A stretch of 64,000 nt of DNA from Frankiales bacterium (GTDB taxonomy: Bacteria > Actinomycetota > Actinomycetes > Mycobacteriales > Jatrophihabitantaceae): positions 1-64,000 of the forward strand of contig JAOPUZ010000026.1 of assembly GCA_025966315.1 (NCBI GenBank), read 5' to 3'. Below, piece after piece: positions 33,915 through 42,942 of this stretch. Within the stretch, counting starts at the first letter, position 1; each line of letters opens with the position of its first letter. Under the pieces are notes generated by a model. That model saw only the letters and a list, made by a program, of their open reading frames with translations, was not told the DNA's origin and did not search any database. A program made the position numbers and the translations under genes.

Positions 33915-35927
33915 ATGACGAAACGTCCGGAATTGCTCCAGGCCACCGACGCCGACATTGACGATGCGCTCGCGTTCGCAGATCCGATGGTGCTGCGCGG
34001 ACTGCTGTATCAACTGACCGGCGACGAGGCGATTCCGGCGACCGAGGTCATCGCGCTCGCTACGGGCGGCCTCGGCGGGCAAGTGATGGGCGTCGGGAAT
34101 CCCGACGACGTGGCGCTCATCCGGTCCAAGGCGGCAGATTTCCTGAAGCAGTACCGAGATTCTGGCGCCGGCGATCTACCCATCGGGCCGGCGGATCGGC
34201 TACATCGCAGCCTCACATTGTCCGCTGGTGCGGACGTTCCGGCAGCGGAGCTGGAGATGTGGCTCGAGGAGCTGGCGCTCGACCCCTGGGCTCGCGGACA
34301 CGTCTGGCAGCAGGAGCCGCCCGCAGAGCGACTGGAGAACTTCTCGGTCCTGGTCATCGGCGCCGGTATGGGCGGTCTGAATTCTGCCGTCCAGCTGCAA
34401 CACGCGGGCGTTGATTTCACGGTCGTCGAGAAGAACTCCGGCGTAGGTGGAACGTGGTATGAAAACCGGTACCCGGGCGCGCGCGTCGACTCCCCCAGCC
34501 GCAATTACACGCACGCCTTCGGGGTCGACTTCCCGTACCCGAACCCGTTCTGCGGCCAGGCCGAGAACGAGAAATACTTCAACTGGATCGCCGACCATTT
34601 TGATCTTCGTAAGAACATCGAATTCAACACCGAGGTCAAATCCGTTATCTGGGACGAGCAGGCCAAGCTCTGGGAAATCAAAGCCGAACAGCAGGGCGGC
34701 ACGAAGGTGTGGCGGGCCAACGCCATCATCAGTTGCGTGGGATTCCTGGCCCGCCCGAACATGCCGAACATCGATGGCATGAGCGAGTTCCAGGGCACGT
34801 CCTTTCACACCGCGCGCTGGCCCTCCGGCGTTGACTTCGAAGACAAGCGGGTGGCGGTCATCGGCAGCGGCTGCACCGGCTATCAACTCGTTCCGGAGCT
34901 GGCGAAGATGGCCAGCCACACGTACGCCTTTCAGCGCACCCCGAGCTGGGTTTTCGACGTGCCCGGATACCTCGACCCATTCCCGCCGCAGGTCAACTGG
35001 CTCGATCGGAACTTCCCGTATCTGACGAACTTCGTCCGGTTCCGCACCGGCTGGGGCAGCCGGCCGGACGTGACCATGAAGATCTTCGGCATCGACCCGA
35101 CGTTCTCGGACCCGCACGCGACCAGCGCGGTGAACAAGGTCGTGCGTGATCAGCGGATCGAATTCATGCGCACGAAGTTCGCCGATCACCCTGAGCTCGT
35201 CGAGACAATGCTCCCGGTGGCGCCCCCGATGTCGTCCCGGCCGGTGCTTGTCGACCGCAACTACAGCATCTACGACGCAATCCTGCGCGACGACGTGACC
35301 CTGGTGACTGACGGGATCGAGCGGATAACTCCGAACGGCATCAAGGTGCGCGGCGGTGAAGAACACGCGCTGGACGTCATTGTCTTCGCGACCGGTTTCA
35401 AGGCCAACGAATTCCTGTGGCCGATGGAGATCATCGGCCGCAACGGTCAGCGGATCGAAGAACTGTGGGCCAAGGATGGCGCCCGCGCTTATATGGGAAC
35501 GATGCTCCCCGGCTTTCCCAACTTCTTCATGATCTACGGCCCGAACACCAATCCCATCGGCGGCCTGCAGGTCGTCGACATGGAAGAGATGGTGACCCGT
35601 TTCGCCTTGGAGTGCATCGGACATCTCATCGAGCAAAACCTGGATACGGTCGATGTGACCGTCGATGCGTACTGGCGCTACAACGATGAACTGGATCGGG
35701 CCGAAGAGCTGAAGAATTATCACGACCCTCGGGCACACAACTACTACCAGAACGAATTCGGGCGCTCGGCCGCCAATATGCCCTTCGACGCCCGGCTTTC
35801 GTGGGAAATGCTGCGCAGCCCGTTCGGTCCACGAAGCGCGGACGGCGACGAGCAGCTGGCCGAGCGTTTGGCTACGGTAGCCGAGATTTCCCGGCCGTAC
35901 TTCGGCGAAGATCTGGTGGTCGAGTAG
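33915..35927 (+). CDS. Type I Baeyer-Villiger monooxygenase with N-terminal extension
   Basis: 670 residues from ATG 33915 (GGAGG upstream). Residues 1-135 form an alpha-helical extension like that of 4-hydroxyacetophenone monooxygenase. FAD binds at GAGMGG (about 149), the Baeyer-Villiger fingerprint FQGTSFHTARWP is at 292-303, and NADPH binds at GSGCTG (about 316). It inserts oxygen next to a carbonyl, turning a ketone into an ester, with FAD and NADPH. The neighbouring hydrolase at 32849 could split the ester, though the 226-base gap argues against an operon. Confidence 0.9.
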   Translation: MTKRPELLQATDADIDDALAFADPMVLRGLLYQLTGDEAIPATEVIALATGGLGGQVMGVGNPDDVALIRSKAADFLKQYRDSGAGDLPIGPADRLHRSLTLSAGADVPAAELEMWLEELALDPWARGHVWQQEPPAERLENFSVLVIGAGMGGLNSAVQLQHAGVDFTVVEKNSGVGGTWYENRYPGARVDSPSRNYTHAFGVDFPYPNPFCGQAENEKYFNWIADHFDLRKNIEFNTEVKSVIWDEQAKLWEIKAEQQGGTKVWRANAIISCVGFLARPNMPNIDGMSEFQGTSFHTARWPSGVDFEDKRVAVIGSGCTGYQLVPELAKMASHTYAFQRTPSWVFDVPGYLDPFPPQVNWLDRNFPYLTNFVRFRTGWGSRPDVTMKIFGIDPTFSDPHATSAVNKVVRDQRIEFMRTKFADHPELVETMLPVAPPMSSRPVLVDRNYSIYDAILRDDVTLVTDGIERITPNGIKVRGGEEHALDVIVFATGFKANEFLWPMEIIGRNGQRIEELWAKDGARAYMGTMLPGFPNFFMIYGPNTNPIGGLQVVDMEEMVTRFALECIGHLIEQNLDTVDVTVDAYWRYNDELDRAEELKNYHDPRAHNYYQNEFGRSAANMPFDARLSWEMLRSPFGPRSADGDEQLAERLATVAEISRPYFGEDLVVE

Positions 35928-35987
35928 CCAGGACCGCAGCACCGCCGGTCAATGGCGACCGCCTGCAGGAGCGCGCACCTCAGCCTG

Positions 35988-36662
35988 TCAGGCGTCGCCG
36001 GCCGGTCGGTCGCGAACGTGGCGGCCAAACCGCAGGGGGACCGCCAGCAACAGCAGCACCCAGGGGCCGTCCTGCTTCAAGAGATAGCCGGCCGGAATAC
36101 ACAGCAGGAAGACGGCGAGGCTGCGCCAGGTCTCGGCCTTATGCATCGAGCCGTACACCGATTCTGCGTCCTTGGGCATCAGCCGGTAGTGACGAACATC
36201 GTGGTCGAGCAACAACAGCAGCAACACCGCGACGACGTTGAACGCTCCGTATAAGGCCAGCGCGAAGGGCGTCCCGCCGTAGTTTCCCAGCAAACTGGCG
36301 GGGAACGGCATCGCCGCTACGACAATGAGCACCAGGATCGTGTCGCGGAAAAGGCGCGGATGGGTTTTGTCGACCAGCCGCATCACGCGGCGATGGCGTT
36401 GCCAATAGCTCGCGATGACATAGAAACTAACGAGAAATGACCAGTAACTCGCCGAATTGTCGGCCAGCGCGTGTCGCATCGTCGAATCGCTGGGATGGTG
36501 ACCGAGAGCTGGCACCTTGAGATCCAGCGCCAGCAGCGTCATCGCGATTGCGAACACGCCGTCGGCCAGCGTCAGCAGCCGGCCGAGCGAGTTGTCTTGC
36601 AGCCCCGCGGTTTCTTCGCCTTCAACCACGGGTCGGTGATCGCCACCGGCTGCCTCAGTCAC
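35988..36662 (-). CDS. TMEM175-family (DUF1211) potassium channel-like protein
   Basis: 224 residues from GTG 36662; a TTG at 36716 is the longer alternative and neither has a good ribosome site. The first membrane helix carries RLLTLADGVFAIAMTLLALDL, close to the RxxxFSDG signature of TMEM175 channels, with Leu-Ala in place of Phe-Ser. Six hydrophobic segments follow. Bacterial members conduct potassium. The gene is convergent with the monooxygenase and shows no operon partner. Confidence 0.84.
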   Translation of the reverse strand: MTEAAGGDHRPVVEGEETAGLQDNSLGRLLTLADGVFAIAMTLLALDLKVPALGHHPSDSTMRHALADNSASYWSFLVSFYVIASYWQRHRRVMRLVDKTHPRLFRDTILVLIVVAAMPFPASLLGNYGGTPFALALYGAFNVVAVLLLLLLDHDVRHYRLMPKDAESVYGSMHKAETWRSLAVFLLCIPAGYLLKQDGPWVLLLLAVPLRFGRHVRDRPAGDA

Positions 36663-36820
36663 CCGATTACGGTAACGGCCGCGGTTCGCCGGCTTCGGGA
36701 GGCGCTCGCGAATCAATCCAATTGGATCAGGTCAACGAGGTCTACGGCCGACTTCGAGCCGACCGGGTCGGGCATCGCGCCGTCCAGGAACGGTGATCCC
36801 CCGCCGGGCCGGTCACTTCG

Positions 36821-37966
36821 TCAGCCCGGTGGGCCGACAATGGTGCTGATGGCGTTCGCGAGTTCGGGCGTCATGGTAAGACCCGCAAGCTGCTTCGTTC
36901 CGATCGCGAAACTGACAAACGCTCCGTTGATCTCGACCGTAACCGGAGCGCCCGTCGTCGCGAAGACGAGCCGCGTGACGGTAGCGAACGCCACCCCAGT
37001 GGACGTGAAATTCGCGGGCATCGCGACTAGGCCATTGACCATCGTGGCCAATTCCTGCGCCTGATTGCCTGAGATCGAGCGACGCTGGGTCGTGCCCTGC
37101 GGCGTCTTCGCCGACGACCTGGTGACGCTCAGTTCCACGGAACTCACCGGCAGCGCGATGTGCTCGACCGCCGGCCGTACGGCAAGCGCCATGGCTTGCA
37201 CATCGACCCGGATCGCCGAGCGGGCGCCGTCCGCGGCAATGGTCAGTTGGAATCTCAAGTTCGAATAGCCGGCGTGCTGGCCGTCCTGCTCGAGGATCAA
37301 CCCCCGAGTGGTGACGATGCCATGATCGGATCGGCTTGCAGTACCGGATTTCGTCAGCCCGTCGGGAACATTGCGGTCGAAGAAGTCGAATGCCTGGTTC
37401 ATCGATTGGCTCAGCTTCCACCAGCGGCGGTCCTGCGTCCAACCCGCGCGCTGGTCACCGTAGGCGAGCGCGGGCACCGGCGCGGTGGCCGCGGGATCCG
37501 CGCCGGCCGGCAGGATCAGTTTCCGAAATGTGTCTTGGACCGCGGCGGCCGCGGCAGCCTGATTCGACGACGCTGTCGCCGGGTCGGGCGTCGGGACAGT
37601 GTGGATCGCCGTCCCCGCTGATGGTGGTGCCGGCGAGCGGGAAATGCTCGACCGGGCCACGATGATTATCGGTATCGCCACCGCCGCGACGCCGACTAGC
37701 GTCGCCACGAATTTTGCCCGCGATCTGCGCCGACCCACCATCGGAGTAGCAACCGGCAGGACGGCCACATCCACATCCACATCCACGTCAGTAGCCGCCG
37801 GAAAACCGTCGGCGTCGGCGGTGCTCCCGCCGATGCTACGAGCGAGAAAAGCATCCAGCGGTGGCGCGTCCCGGCCGGCGGTCTCCCGCCAATCAGCGCC
37901 GGCCCGCACCAGCGAATCGTGCAGCCCATGGTCAGTTACGTCAGCCGTTGGCTCGTCGTGGCTCAT
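36821..37966 (-). CDS. Membrane-anchored partner protein of the ECF sigma factor
   Basis: 381 residues from ATG 37966, which has GGAGAGG upstream and overlaps the sigma factor stop by four bases. The first 85 residues are cytoplasmic and acidic, with DVDVDVDV encoded by a six-base repeat; one membrane helix follows (FVATLVGVAAVAIPIIIVA), then a 270-residue outer domain with a beta-rich pattern. Placement and topology fit an anti-sigma factor, though no zinc HxxxCxxC motif is present. It is more likely a sigma-linked envelope sensor or lipoprotein-like domain protein than a classical zinc anti-sigma factor. Confidence 0.7.
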   Translation of the reverse strand: MSHDEPTADVTDHGLHDSLVRAGADWRETAGRDAPPLDAFLARSIGGSTADADGFPAATDVDVDVDVAVLPVATPMVGRRRSRAKFVATLVGVAAVAIPIIIVARSSISRSPAPPSAGTAIHTVPTPDPATASSNQAAAAAAVQDTFRKLILPAGADPAATAPVPALAYGDQRAGWTQDRRWWKLSQSMNQAFDFFDRNVPDGLTKSGTASRSDHGIVTTRGLILEQDGQHAGYSNLRFQLTIAADGARSAIRVDVQAMALAVRPAVEHIALPVSSVELSVTRSSAKTPQGTTQRRSISGNQAQELATMVNGLVAMPANFTSTGVAFATVTRLVFATTGAPVTVEINGAFVSFAIGTKQLAGLTMTPELANAISTIVGPPG

Positions 37967-38541
37967 CGATAGTCCTCTCCCAGATAGCCGCGCAATTTCA
38001 GCCTCGCGTCGGCCAAGGTGGATTTCGCCGTACCGGCCGAGCAGGACATCACAACGGCCACGTCGGCCACCGGCAGGCCCAGAAAGTAGTAGAGCTCCAC
38101 GCACAAGCGCTGGCGATCGGTCAGCCGGGCCAGCGCCCGGGCAAGATCGACGCCGACCGGCACATCGATCGGTGTCGCGGCGCGATCGGTTGGCTGGGGC
38201 GCGGACACCTGCGATAGCGCGAGATCTGGCGAATGTTCCCGGCGGCGGGCAGGACGTCCTTCGTTGGCGACGATCGCCAGCAACCAATTGCGGGGCGTCC
38301 CGCGGCCGGCATCGTACTGAGCCCAGTGCAGCCACGCCGCCGACAGGGCGTCCTGCAGGACATCCTCGCCGCGACCAGCCGGGGCCATTCGCATCGACAG
38401 CCGCGCCATCGACAACCAATGCGGCTCAACCCACGCCGAGAATCGAGCGGCATTGGACGGCTCGTCGGATGTGGACGCCGTGGTCGGCGTTTTCGGCGTG
38501 GCAGCCGTCGCCGGCCCAGCGGAGAGCTGCGTGTTGTCCAC
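37963..38541 (-). CDS. ECF-type RNA polymerase sigma factor
   Basis: 192 residues from GTG 38541. Region 2 reads WLSMARLSMRMAPAGRGEDVLQDALSAAWLHW, region 2.4 follows with RNWLLAIVANEGR, and region 4 has LTDRQRLCVELYYFLGLPVADVAVVM, then SAGTAKSTLADARLKLR, the -35 recognition helix. These are SigE-like features of actinomycete ECF factors. A TATATATA box ends only four bases before the GTG, so the message may have no leader. It is coupled to the membrane partner gene and probably drives its own promoter. Confidence 0.86.
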   Translation of the reverse strand: MDNTQLSAGPATAATPKTPTTASTSDEPSNAARFSAWVEPHWLSMARLSMRMAPAGRGEDVLQDALSAAWLHWAQYDAGRGTPRNWLLAIVANEGRPARRREHSPDLALSQVSAPQPTDRAATPIDVPVGVDLARALARLTDRQRLCVELYYFLGLPVADVAVVMSCSAGTAKSTLADARLKLRGYLGEDYR

Positions 38542-38544
38542 ACC

Positions 38545-38553
38545 TATATATAT
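38545..38553 (-). promoter_or_regulatory. Minus-ten-like TATATATA box at the sigma factor start
   Basis: The alternating T/A stretch TATATATAT stands out in this GC-rich DNA and ends four bases before the GTG start of the sigma factor. A transcript start six to eight bases downstream would coincide with the start codon, giving a leaderless message, which is common in actinomycetes. Confidence 0.5.
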
Positions 38554-38589
38554 GCCACCCGCGTGTCGATGGTTGGGTCCAATTCGAAA

Positions 38590-39969
38590 TCAGCCGTCGA
38601 CCGCCTGGCTGGTACGGGCACGGACGGCCGACAGGAACGCGGCATAACTCCAGGTCAGGTCCCGGACGCTGCGCTCGTAGCCGGACTCGCCATCGAATTG
38701 TTCGCTCAGCTCCAGGTGATCGCTGTGGTGCACGACCGCACGCAGCATTTCGTCGCCGGCGGCCTGCAGTGCTGCGGCCGCCGCGCCGATCGGCGTGGCC
38801 GAGGTGACGCCGACCTGGTCGAAGAACTCCGCCGACAACTCGTCGAGCGGCAGCGTGCCCGCCGAGAGAATACCGTTCGCCACCTCGTAGTAGAGCTGGG
38901 CGAAGTTGGCGGTACACAGCGCCCAGGGATGGTCGCCGGCGCCGCCGGAACCACCGTCGTAGGTGTCCATCGGATAGCGCCCGAGCATCGGGCCCACGCC
39001 CAACTCGCGATCGGCCAGATTGATCGGATAGACCGCCGGCGAATTCGGATCAGCCCATTGGCGACGCAACTGGCCCGCGGTGGCGAGAAGTTTCGTGTCC
39101 GTACAGGGCACCGCGCCGTAGATAGCGGCCTGCACGATGTCGATGTTCGGGTCATAGCCCGCGGGCACCACTGGTTCGTCCGGCTTACCGGGCGTGACGC
39201 CGCCGATCAAGGTCGCGTAATAGGTACCATTCCAGTGCGCCGCCAACGCCTGTTGCAGCCAGGTGATTGCCGGCGCGGTCCCGGCCGGCACCGTGACGCC
39301 GACCCGGTTGGTCGTCACCTCCAACAGGCAGCGCAGCTGCACGGAGCGGGCGAAGAACGAGAAGCCGATGTGCTCTTCCCACAGGTTGGTCGTCGCGTCG
39401 GTGTAACAGGTCAGCAGGTACTCGACGTTGCGGGCGATGAGCGCGCGGGCCAACTTCTGCGTAGCCGTGTCGAGGCCGTCGAAAGCCGCCAGCACCGCGA
39501 TCGTCTGGATCGCGGGACCGTCGTTCTGCTCCGACCACGGCCGCGCCTGGCCGTCAATCGTGAAACAGGCATGGCCGAGCGTCGGGGCGGCGTTGGCCTG
39601 AGTGAGCTGCGCGAAGTTGACGTAGTCGATCAGGGCGCCAACGGCTGCGTCGGGGCCGGCCGGGCTGGCGGCGGCGACCTCGAGGGCGGTGATCGCGGCG
39701 TCGCGCGTCCAGTTGAAGACGTAGTCCTGTCGGATGTCCGGGGTGTTGGCCGGATATGACGGCGCGGCGATGACACAACCCGGCCTGGACAGCATGGTGT
39801 GGCTGGAGTCGTCGAACGGATAGCCGTCGCTGGAGATGTTCCGCAACATCAGCGCATACATGTGCTGCGCCACCCGCTCCAGCTGGATCCCCTGGAAGGC
39901 GATGCTTTCACGCGCCGCCGGTGGATTCCGGGTGGGCGTGATGGTGCGGGCAAGAGGCGTATCCGACAT
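38590..39969 (-). CDS. Intracellular glucoamylase-type glycoside hydrolase (GH15)
   Basis: 459 residues from ATG 39969. The pattern follows fungal-type glucoamylase: NWTRDAAI (about 86), DGPAIQTIAVLAAF, NLWEEH with Glu198 as general acid, GRYPMDTYDGG, and LSEQF with Glu423 as the base, then RDLTWSYAAFLSAVRAR. So both catalytic glutamates are present. There is no signal peptide and no starch-binding domain, unlike secreted glucoamylases. It would release glucose from alpha-glucans in the cytoplasm. It is divergent from the dehydrogenase operon, together with the lipocalin-like gene. Confidence 0.85.
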   Translation of the reverse strand: MSDTPLARTITPTRNPPAARESIAFQGIQLERVAQHMYALMLRNISSDGYPFDDSSHTMLSRPGCVIAAPSYPANTPDIRQDYVFNWTRDAAITALEVAAASPAGPDAAVGALIDYVNFAQLTQANAAPTLGHACFTIDGQARPWSEQNDGPAIQTIAVLAAFDGLDTATQKLARALIARNVEYLLTCYTDATTNLWEEHIGFSFFARSVQLRCLLEVTTNRVGVTVPAGTAPAITWLQQALAAHWNGTYYATLIGGVTPGKPDEPVVPAGYDPNIDIVQAAIYGAVPCTDTKLLATAGQLRRQWADPNSPAVYPINLADRELGVGPMLGRYPMDTYDGGSGGAGDHPWALCTANFAQLYYEVANGILSAGTLPLDELSAEFFDQVGVTSATPIGAAAAALQAAGDEMLRAVVHHSDHLELSEQFDGESGYERSVRDLTWSYAAFLSAVRARTSQAVDG

Positions 39970-40010
39970 GGCGAATCTCTTTCTCGTGAGGGGATGGCGA
40001 TAGGTGGTTC

Positions 40011-40436
40011 TCAGGCCTCAGCTCGCTTGGCCGGCCGCATCCAGGCGATCTCGTTGATCGCGCCGCCGGGCTTCGGTTCGGTGCTCAGCACGAGTTGGCC
40101 GTCGCGATCACTGGCCAGCCGCGGCTCGACCGCGCCGGACCAGTTCGGGAACAAGCTGTCTTCGATGCGATGCACGACTGTGTCGCCCTGTCGCTCCCAG
40201 GTGCCCGCATAAGCCAGACAGGTTGAGTACGCCTCAGCCCGGTTCTGCGTATCGCCACCGAGCGGGTCGCCACCAGGGATGGACGGCCGCCCCGCCGCGG
40301 TCAGCACGACGGACATGTAACCGTCCGGGGCGTAGGTCAGCAGCCCGTGCGCGTCCGCTCCCAAGGGAAAGCTGATTCCACCGTCCGGATCGATCCGGCG
40401 CCAAGCCAGCAACTGCCAGGTTCCCTCGATTTCCAT
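40011..40436 (-). CDS. Lipocalin-like domain protein
   Basis: 141 residues from ATG 40436. It begins with EGTWQLLAWRRIDPDGG and continues GLLTYAPDGYMSVVLT, a pattern of the lipocalin-like PF13924-type family: an eight-stranded barrel with a small hydrophobic pocket. The end (INEIAWMRP) forms the last strand. No signal peptide. It lies 41 bases before the glucoamylase gene on the same strand and is likely co-transcribed. Ligand unknown; binding a sugar-derived or lipid product is only a guess. Confidence 0.7.
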   Translation of the reverse strand: MEIEGTWQLLAWRRIDPDGGISFPLGADAHGLLTYAPDGYMSVVLTAAGRPSIPGGDPLGGDTQNRAEAYSTCLAYAGTWERQGDTVVHRIEDSLFPNWSGAVEPRLASDRDGQLVLSTEPKPGGAINEIAWMRPAKRAEA

Positions 40437-40439
40437 CGG

Positions 40440-40570
40440 GCGACCTTATACACGGTTAGGCCGATATGTCTAGTAATAACTTAATATCCTAAGATAGTTG
40501 TATACGCTAATACTCTATATATGACGTGATAAAGCCATTCTTGTTATTTATCGGTTTTATAACGCACGAC
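40440..40570. promoter_or_regulatory. A/T-rich divergent promoter region
   Basis: About 130 bases with strongly lowered GC content lie between the lipocalin-like gene and the dehydrogenase operon. Boxes such as TATAAC (40558-40563) and CTATATAT (40513 onward) on the plus strand, and TATAAG just upstream of the minus-strand start, could serve the two diverging units. The -35 elements are not clear. Confidence 0.5.
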
Positions 40571-40672
40571 GAACCGGCCAGACACCATGGCGGCACGCCA
40601 CTACCGTCCCAACTGCCTGCCGAGTTCGCCGCCTCAATCGATCCGCTTCCTCGTAACCAGAGAGGAGTTTTC

Positions 40673-41110
40673 GTGACCTCACGCCGAGACTTGTTCATTG
40701 ATCTATCCGTCGAGCTGACCGGATACTCGCGCGTCCAACTGCTCGGTACCGGGATGTCCGAGCGTTACCTGCAAGCCCTCGACGAGGTGCTGCCCGACGG
40801 CATGGTGGACGAGTTCCTGGCGACGTCGGCAGCGCTGCCGACGATGACGATCGACGCCATCCTGCGCAGCGAAACCTGGGGCCCGGTCACCCGAAACATC
40901 ATGATCCTCTGGTACTGCGGACGGTGGACGGCGCTGCCGGATTCCTGGCGAGCAGTACACGGGACCCGGCCGGCCGACAGCAACCACGTGATCTCGGCCG
41001 ATTCGTACCAGGCCGGCTTGCAGTGGGTTGCGGCCGGCGCCCACCCCGCGGGGGCCCGGCAGCAGGGCTTCGGCGCCTGGACCGTCGCTCCCGAGGAAGC
41101 GGCCTCATGA
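40673..41110 (+). CDS. Sugar dehydrogenase small subunit-like protein 1
   Basis: 145 residues from GTG 40673 with AGAGGAG five bases upstream. It matches the small subunit type found with FAD sorbitol, gluconate or glucose dehydrogenases (LFIDLSVELTGYSRVQLLGTGM, then GPVTRNIMILWYCGRW). These subunits help fold and export the flavoprotein and usually carry a Tat signal. Here only a short SRRDLF remains before the domain, with no hydrophobic export segment, so the complex should stay in the cytoplasm. The stop overlaps the first GMC gene (ATGA). It opens the ten-gene operon. Confidence 0.75.
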   Translation: MTSRRDLFIDLSVELTGYSRVQLLGTGMSERYLQALDEVLPDGMVDEFLATSAALPTMTIDAILRSETWGPVTRNIMILWYCGRWTALPDSWRAVHGTRPADSNHVISADSYQAGLQWVAAGAHPAGARQQGFGAWTVAPEEAAS

Positions 41111-42942
41111 GCGAGCATCGCAGCGACGAACGAGCGAATGGCATCGATGATGCACAGCACGATGTCGTCGTCGTGGGAGCCGGGATAGCCGGCTCCCTAG
41201 TGGCGAAACGCCTTACCCAGGCTGGGTTCAGCGTCCTCGTACTCGAAGCGGGACCGGCCACCGCGGCCGCCTTTGACGACTACAGCAATCACGTCCAGGC
41301 CTTCTACGCGGCCACCAGCAAGGGACCGGAATCGGCCTGGCCGCCCGCCGCCGGGGTGCCGCAGCCCGACACCGCCGACATCCGCACCGGGGACGGGTAC
41401 TTCGTCCAGGCCGGCCCGCTTCCCTACGGCAGCACGTACACCCGGCTCCAGGGTGGCTCAACCCTGCACTGGCTGGGCGTGTCGCTACGGATGCTGCCCG
41501 AGGACTTCCAACTCCAGTCGAGCTACGGCGTGGGGCGGGACTGGCCGCTCGACTACTGGGCGCTCGAGCCCTTTTACGGCGAGGCCGAACACGAGATCGG
41601 GGTGGCCGCCGACGTCGTCGACCAAACGCACCTGGGCCTGGAGTTCGCCCCCGGCTACGACTACCCGATGCACCGGATTCCGCCCAGCTATTCCGACCGC
41701 CTGCTCGCGGCCGCGGTGGACGGCATGACCGTCAACCTCGGCGAGGACCAGCTGGCTTTGAAGGTCCGCAATTACCCGGCCGCCCGCAACTCGATGCCGC
41801 GGGGTGATTACCGGCCGGTCGGCGCCGTCGACCAACGTCGGGCCGGGCAGGGCGACGGCCACGGCCTGGCCCGCGACCTTGGTCAGCGCTGCGCGGGCAA
41901 CACCGCCTGCACGCCGATCTGCCCGATCCAGGCCAAGTACAACGCGGGCAAGACGTTGGCTCAGGCTGACGGCCGCACCTTGCAGGTCGTTGCGCAGGCG
42001 GTCGCGTCGAAGATCCAGCTGGACCCGGTCACGGGCGAGGTGCGCGGGATTGAATACCAGCGCTACGACGATCCGGCCTCGGCGCGGCACACGGTGCACG
42101 TCGCGCGCGGGCGGGTGTACGTGCTTGCCGCCCACGCGATCGAGAACGCCAAGCTGATGCTCGCCTCCGGGCTGGGCTCGGCCAGCGGGATGCTTGGCCG
42201 GAACCTGATGGATCATCCGTCCATCTACGGCTGGGGGCTGGCCTCCCACCCGGTCGGGCCGTACCGGGGACCGCTGTCCACGTCCGGCATCGACGACCTG
42301 CGCGGCGGGCCGTTTCGAGCCCGCCACGCCGCCTTGCGAGTGGACGTCGGCAACGACGGCTGGCGGGCACCAACGGGCGCGCCGGACAGCACCGTCACCG
42401 ATGCCGTCGCCAACCGCGGCCTGTTCGGGACAGCGCTGCGCGAGCACCTGCGCTCGACGCTGTCGCGGCATGTGCGCTTCTCCCTCAACGTCGAGCAATT
42501 GCCGTCCCGATCGAACCGGGTGAGCATCGATCCGCGTTACGTCGACCTGCTGGGCAATCCGCGGCCGGTGATCAACTACGACATCGACGAGTACACGCTG
42601 GCCGGTATGGCCGCCGCGAAACGCGTGTACCAGGAAGTGTTCCGGCGCGCGGGCATCAAGGACTGCACCGACCCCGAGCAGGGTGTCTGGTTCCCGAGTG
42701 TGGCCTACCAGGGCGACACCTTGCACTACCACGGCATGGGTCACTTCGCCGGCACCCACGTGATGGGCAACGATCCGGCGCAATCGGTCGTCGACACCGA
42801 TCAGCGGTGCTGGGAACACCGCAATCTGTTCCTCGTCGGTTCGGGCAGTTTCCCGACGATGGGCACGTCCAACCCGACGCTAACCCTGGCCGCGCTAGCC
42901 CTTCGTACGGCGCGGCACCTGGCCAAGGAGCTGTCGACATGA
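41107..42942 (+). CDS. GMC-family FAD oxidoreductase 1
   Basis: 611 residues from ATG 41107, overlapping the small subunit stop. The FAD motif VVGAGIAGS is at 22-30 and the C-terminal GMC signature has GHFAGTHVMG and GTSNPTLTLAAL, with the catalytic His/Asn pair. Cys262, Cys268 and Cys272 (C-x5-C-x3-C, CAGNTACTPIC) match the spacing of the [3Fe-4S] site of bacterial FAD glucose dehydrogenase. So it is probably a sugar dehydrogenase passing electrons through an iron-sulfur cluster. No signal peptide. Its paralogue is at 43993. The ferritin-like gene follows with another ATGA overlap. Confidence 0.84.
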   Translation: MSEHRSDERANGIDDAQHDVVVVGAGIAGSLVAKRLTQAGFSVLVLEAGPATAAAFDDYSNHVQAFYAATSKGPESAWPPAAGVPQPDTADIRTGDGYFVQAGPLPYGSTYTRLQGGSTLHWLGVSLRMLPEDFQLQSSYGVGRDWPLDYWALEPFYGEAEHEIGVAADVVDQTHLGLEFAPGYDYPMHRIPPSYSDRLLAAAVDGMTVNLGEDQLALKVRNYPAARNSMPRGDYRPVGAVDQRRAGQGDGHGLARDLGQRCAGNTACTPICPIQAKYNAGKTLAQADGRTLQVVAQAVASKIQLDPVTGEVRGIEYQRYDDPASARHTVHVARGRVYVLAAHAIENAKLMLASGLGSASGMLGRNLMDHPSIYGWGLASHPVGPYRGPLSTSGIDDLRGGPFRARHAALRVDVGNDGWRAPTGAPDSTVTDAVANRGLFGTALREHLRSTLSRHVRFSLNVEQLPSRSNRVSIDPRYVDLLGNPRPVINYDIDEYTLAGMAAAKRVYQEVFRRAGIKDCTDPEQGVWFPSVAYQGDTLHYHGMGHFAGTHVMGNDPAQSVVDTDQRCWEHRNLFLVGSGSFPTMGTSNPTLTLAALALRTARHLAKELST

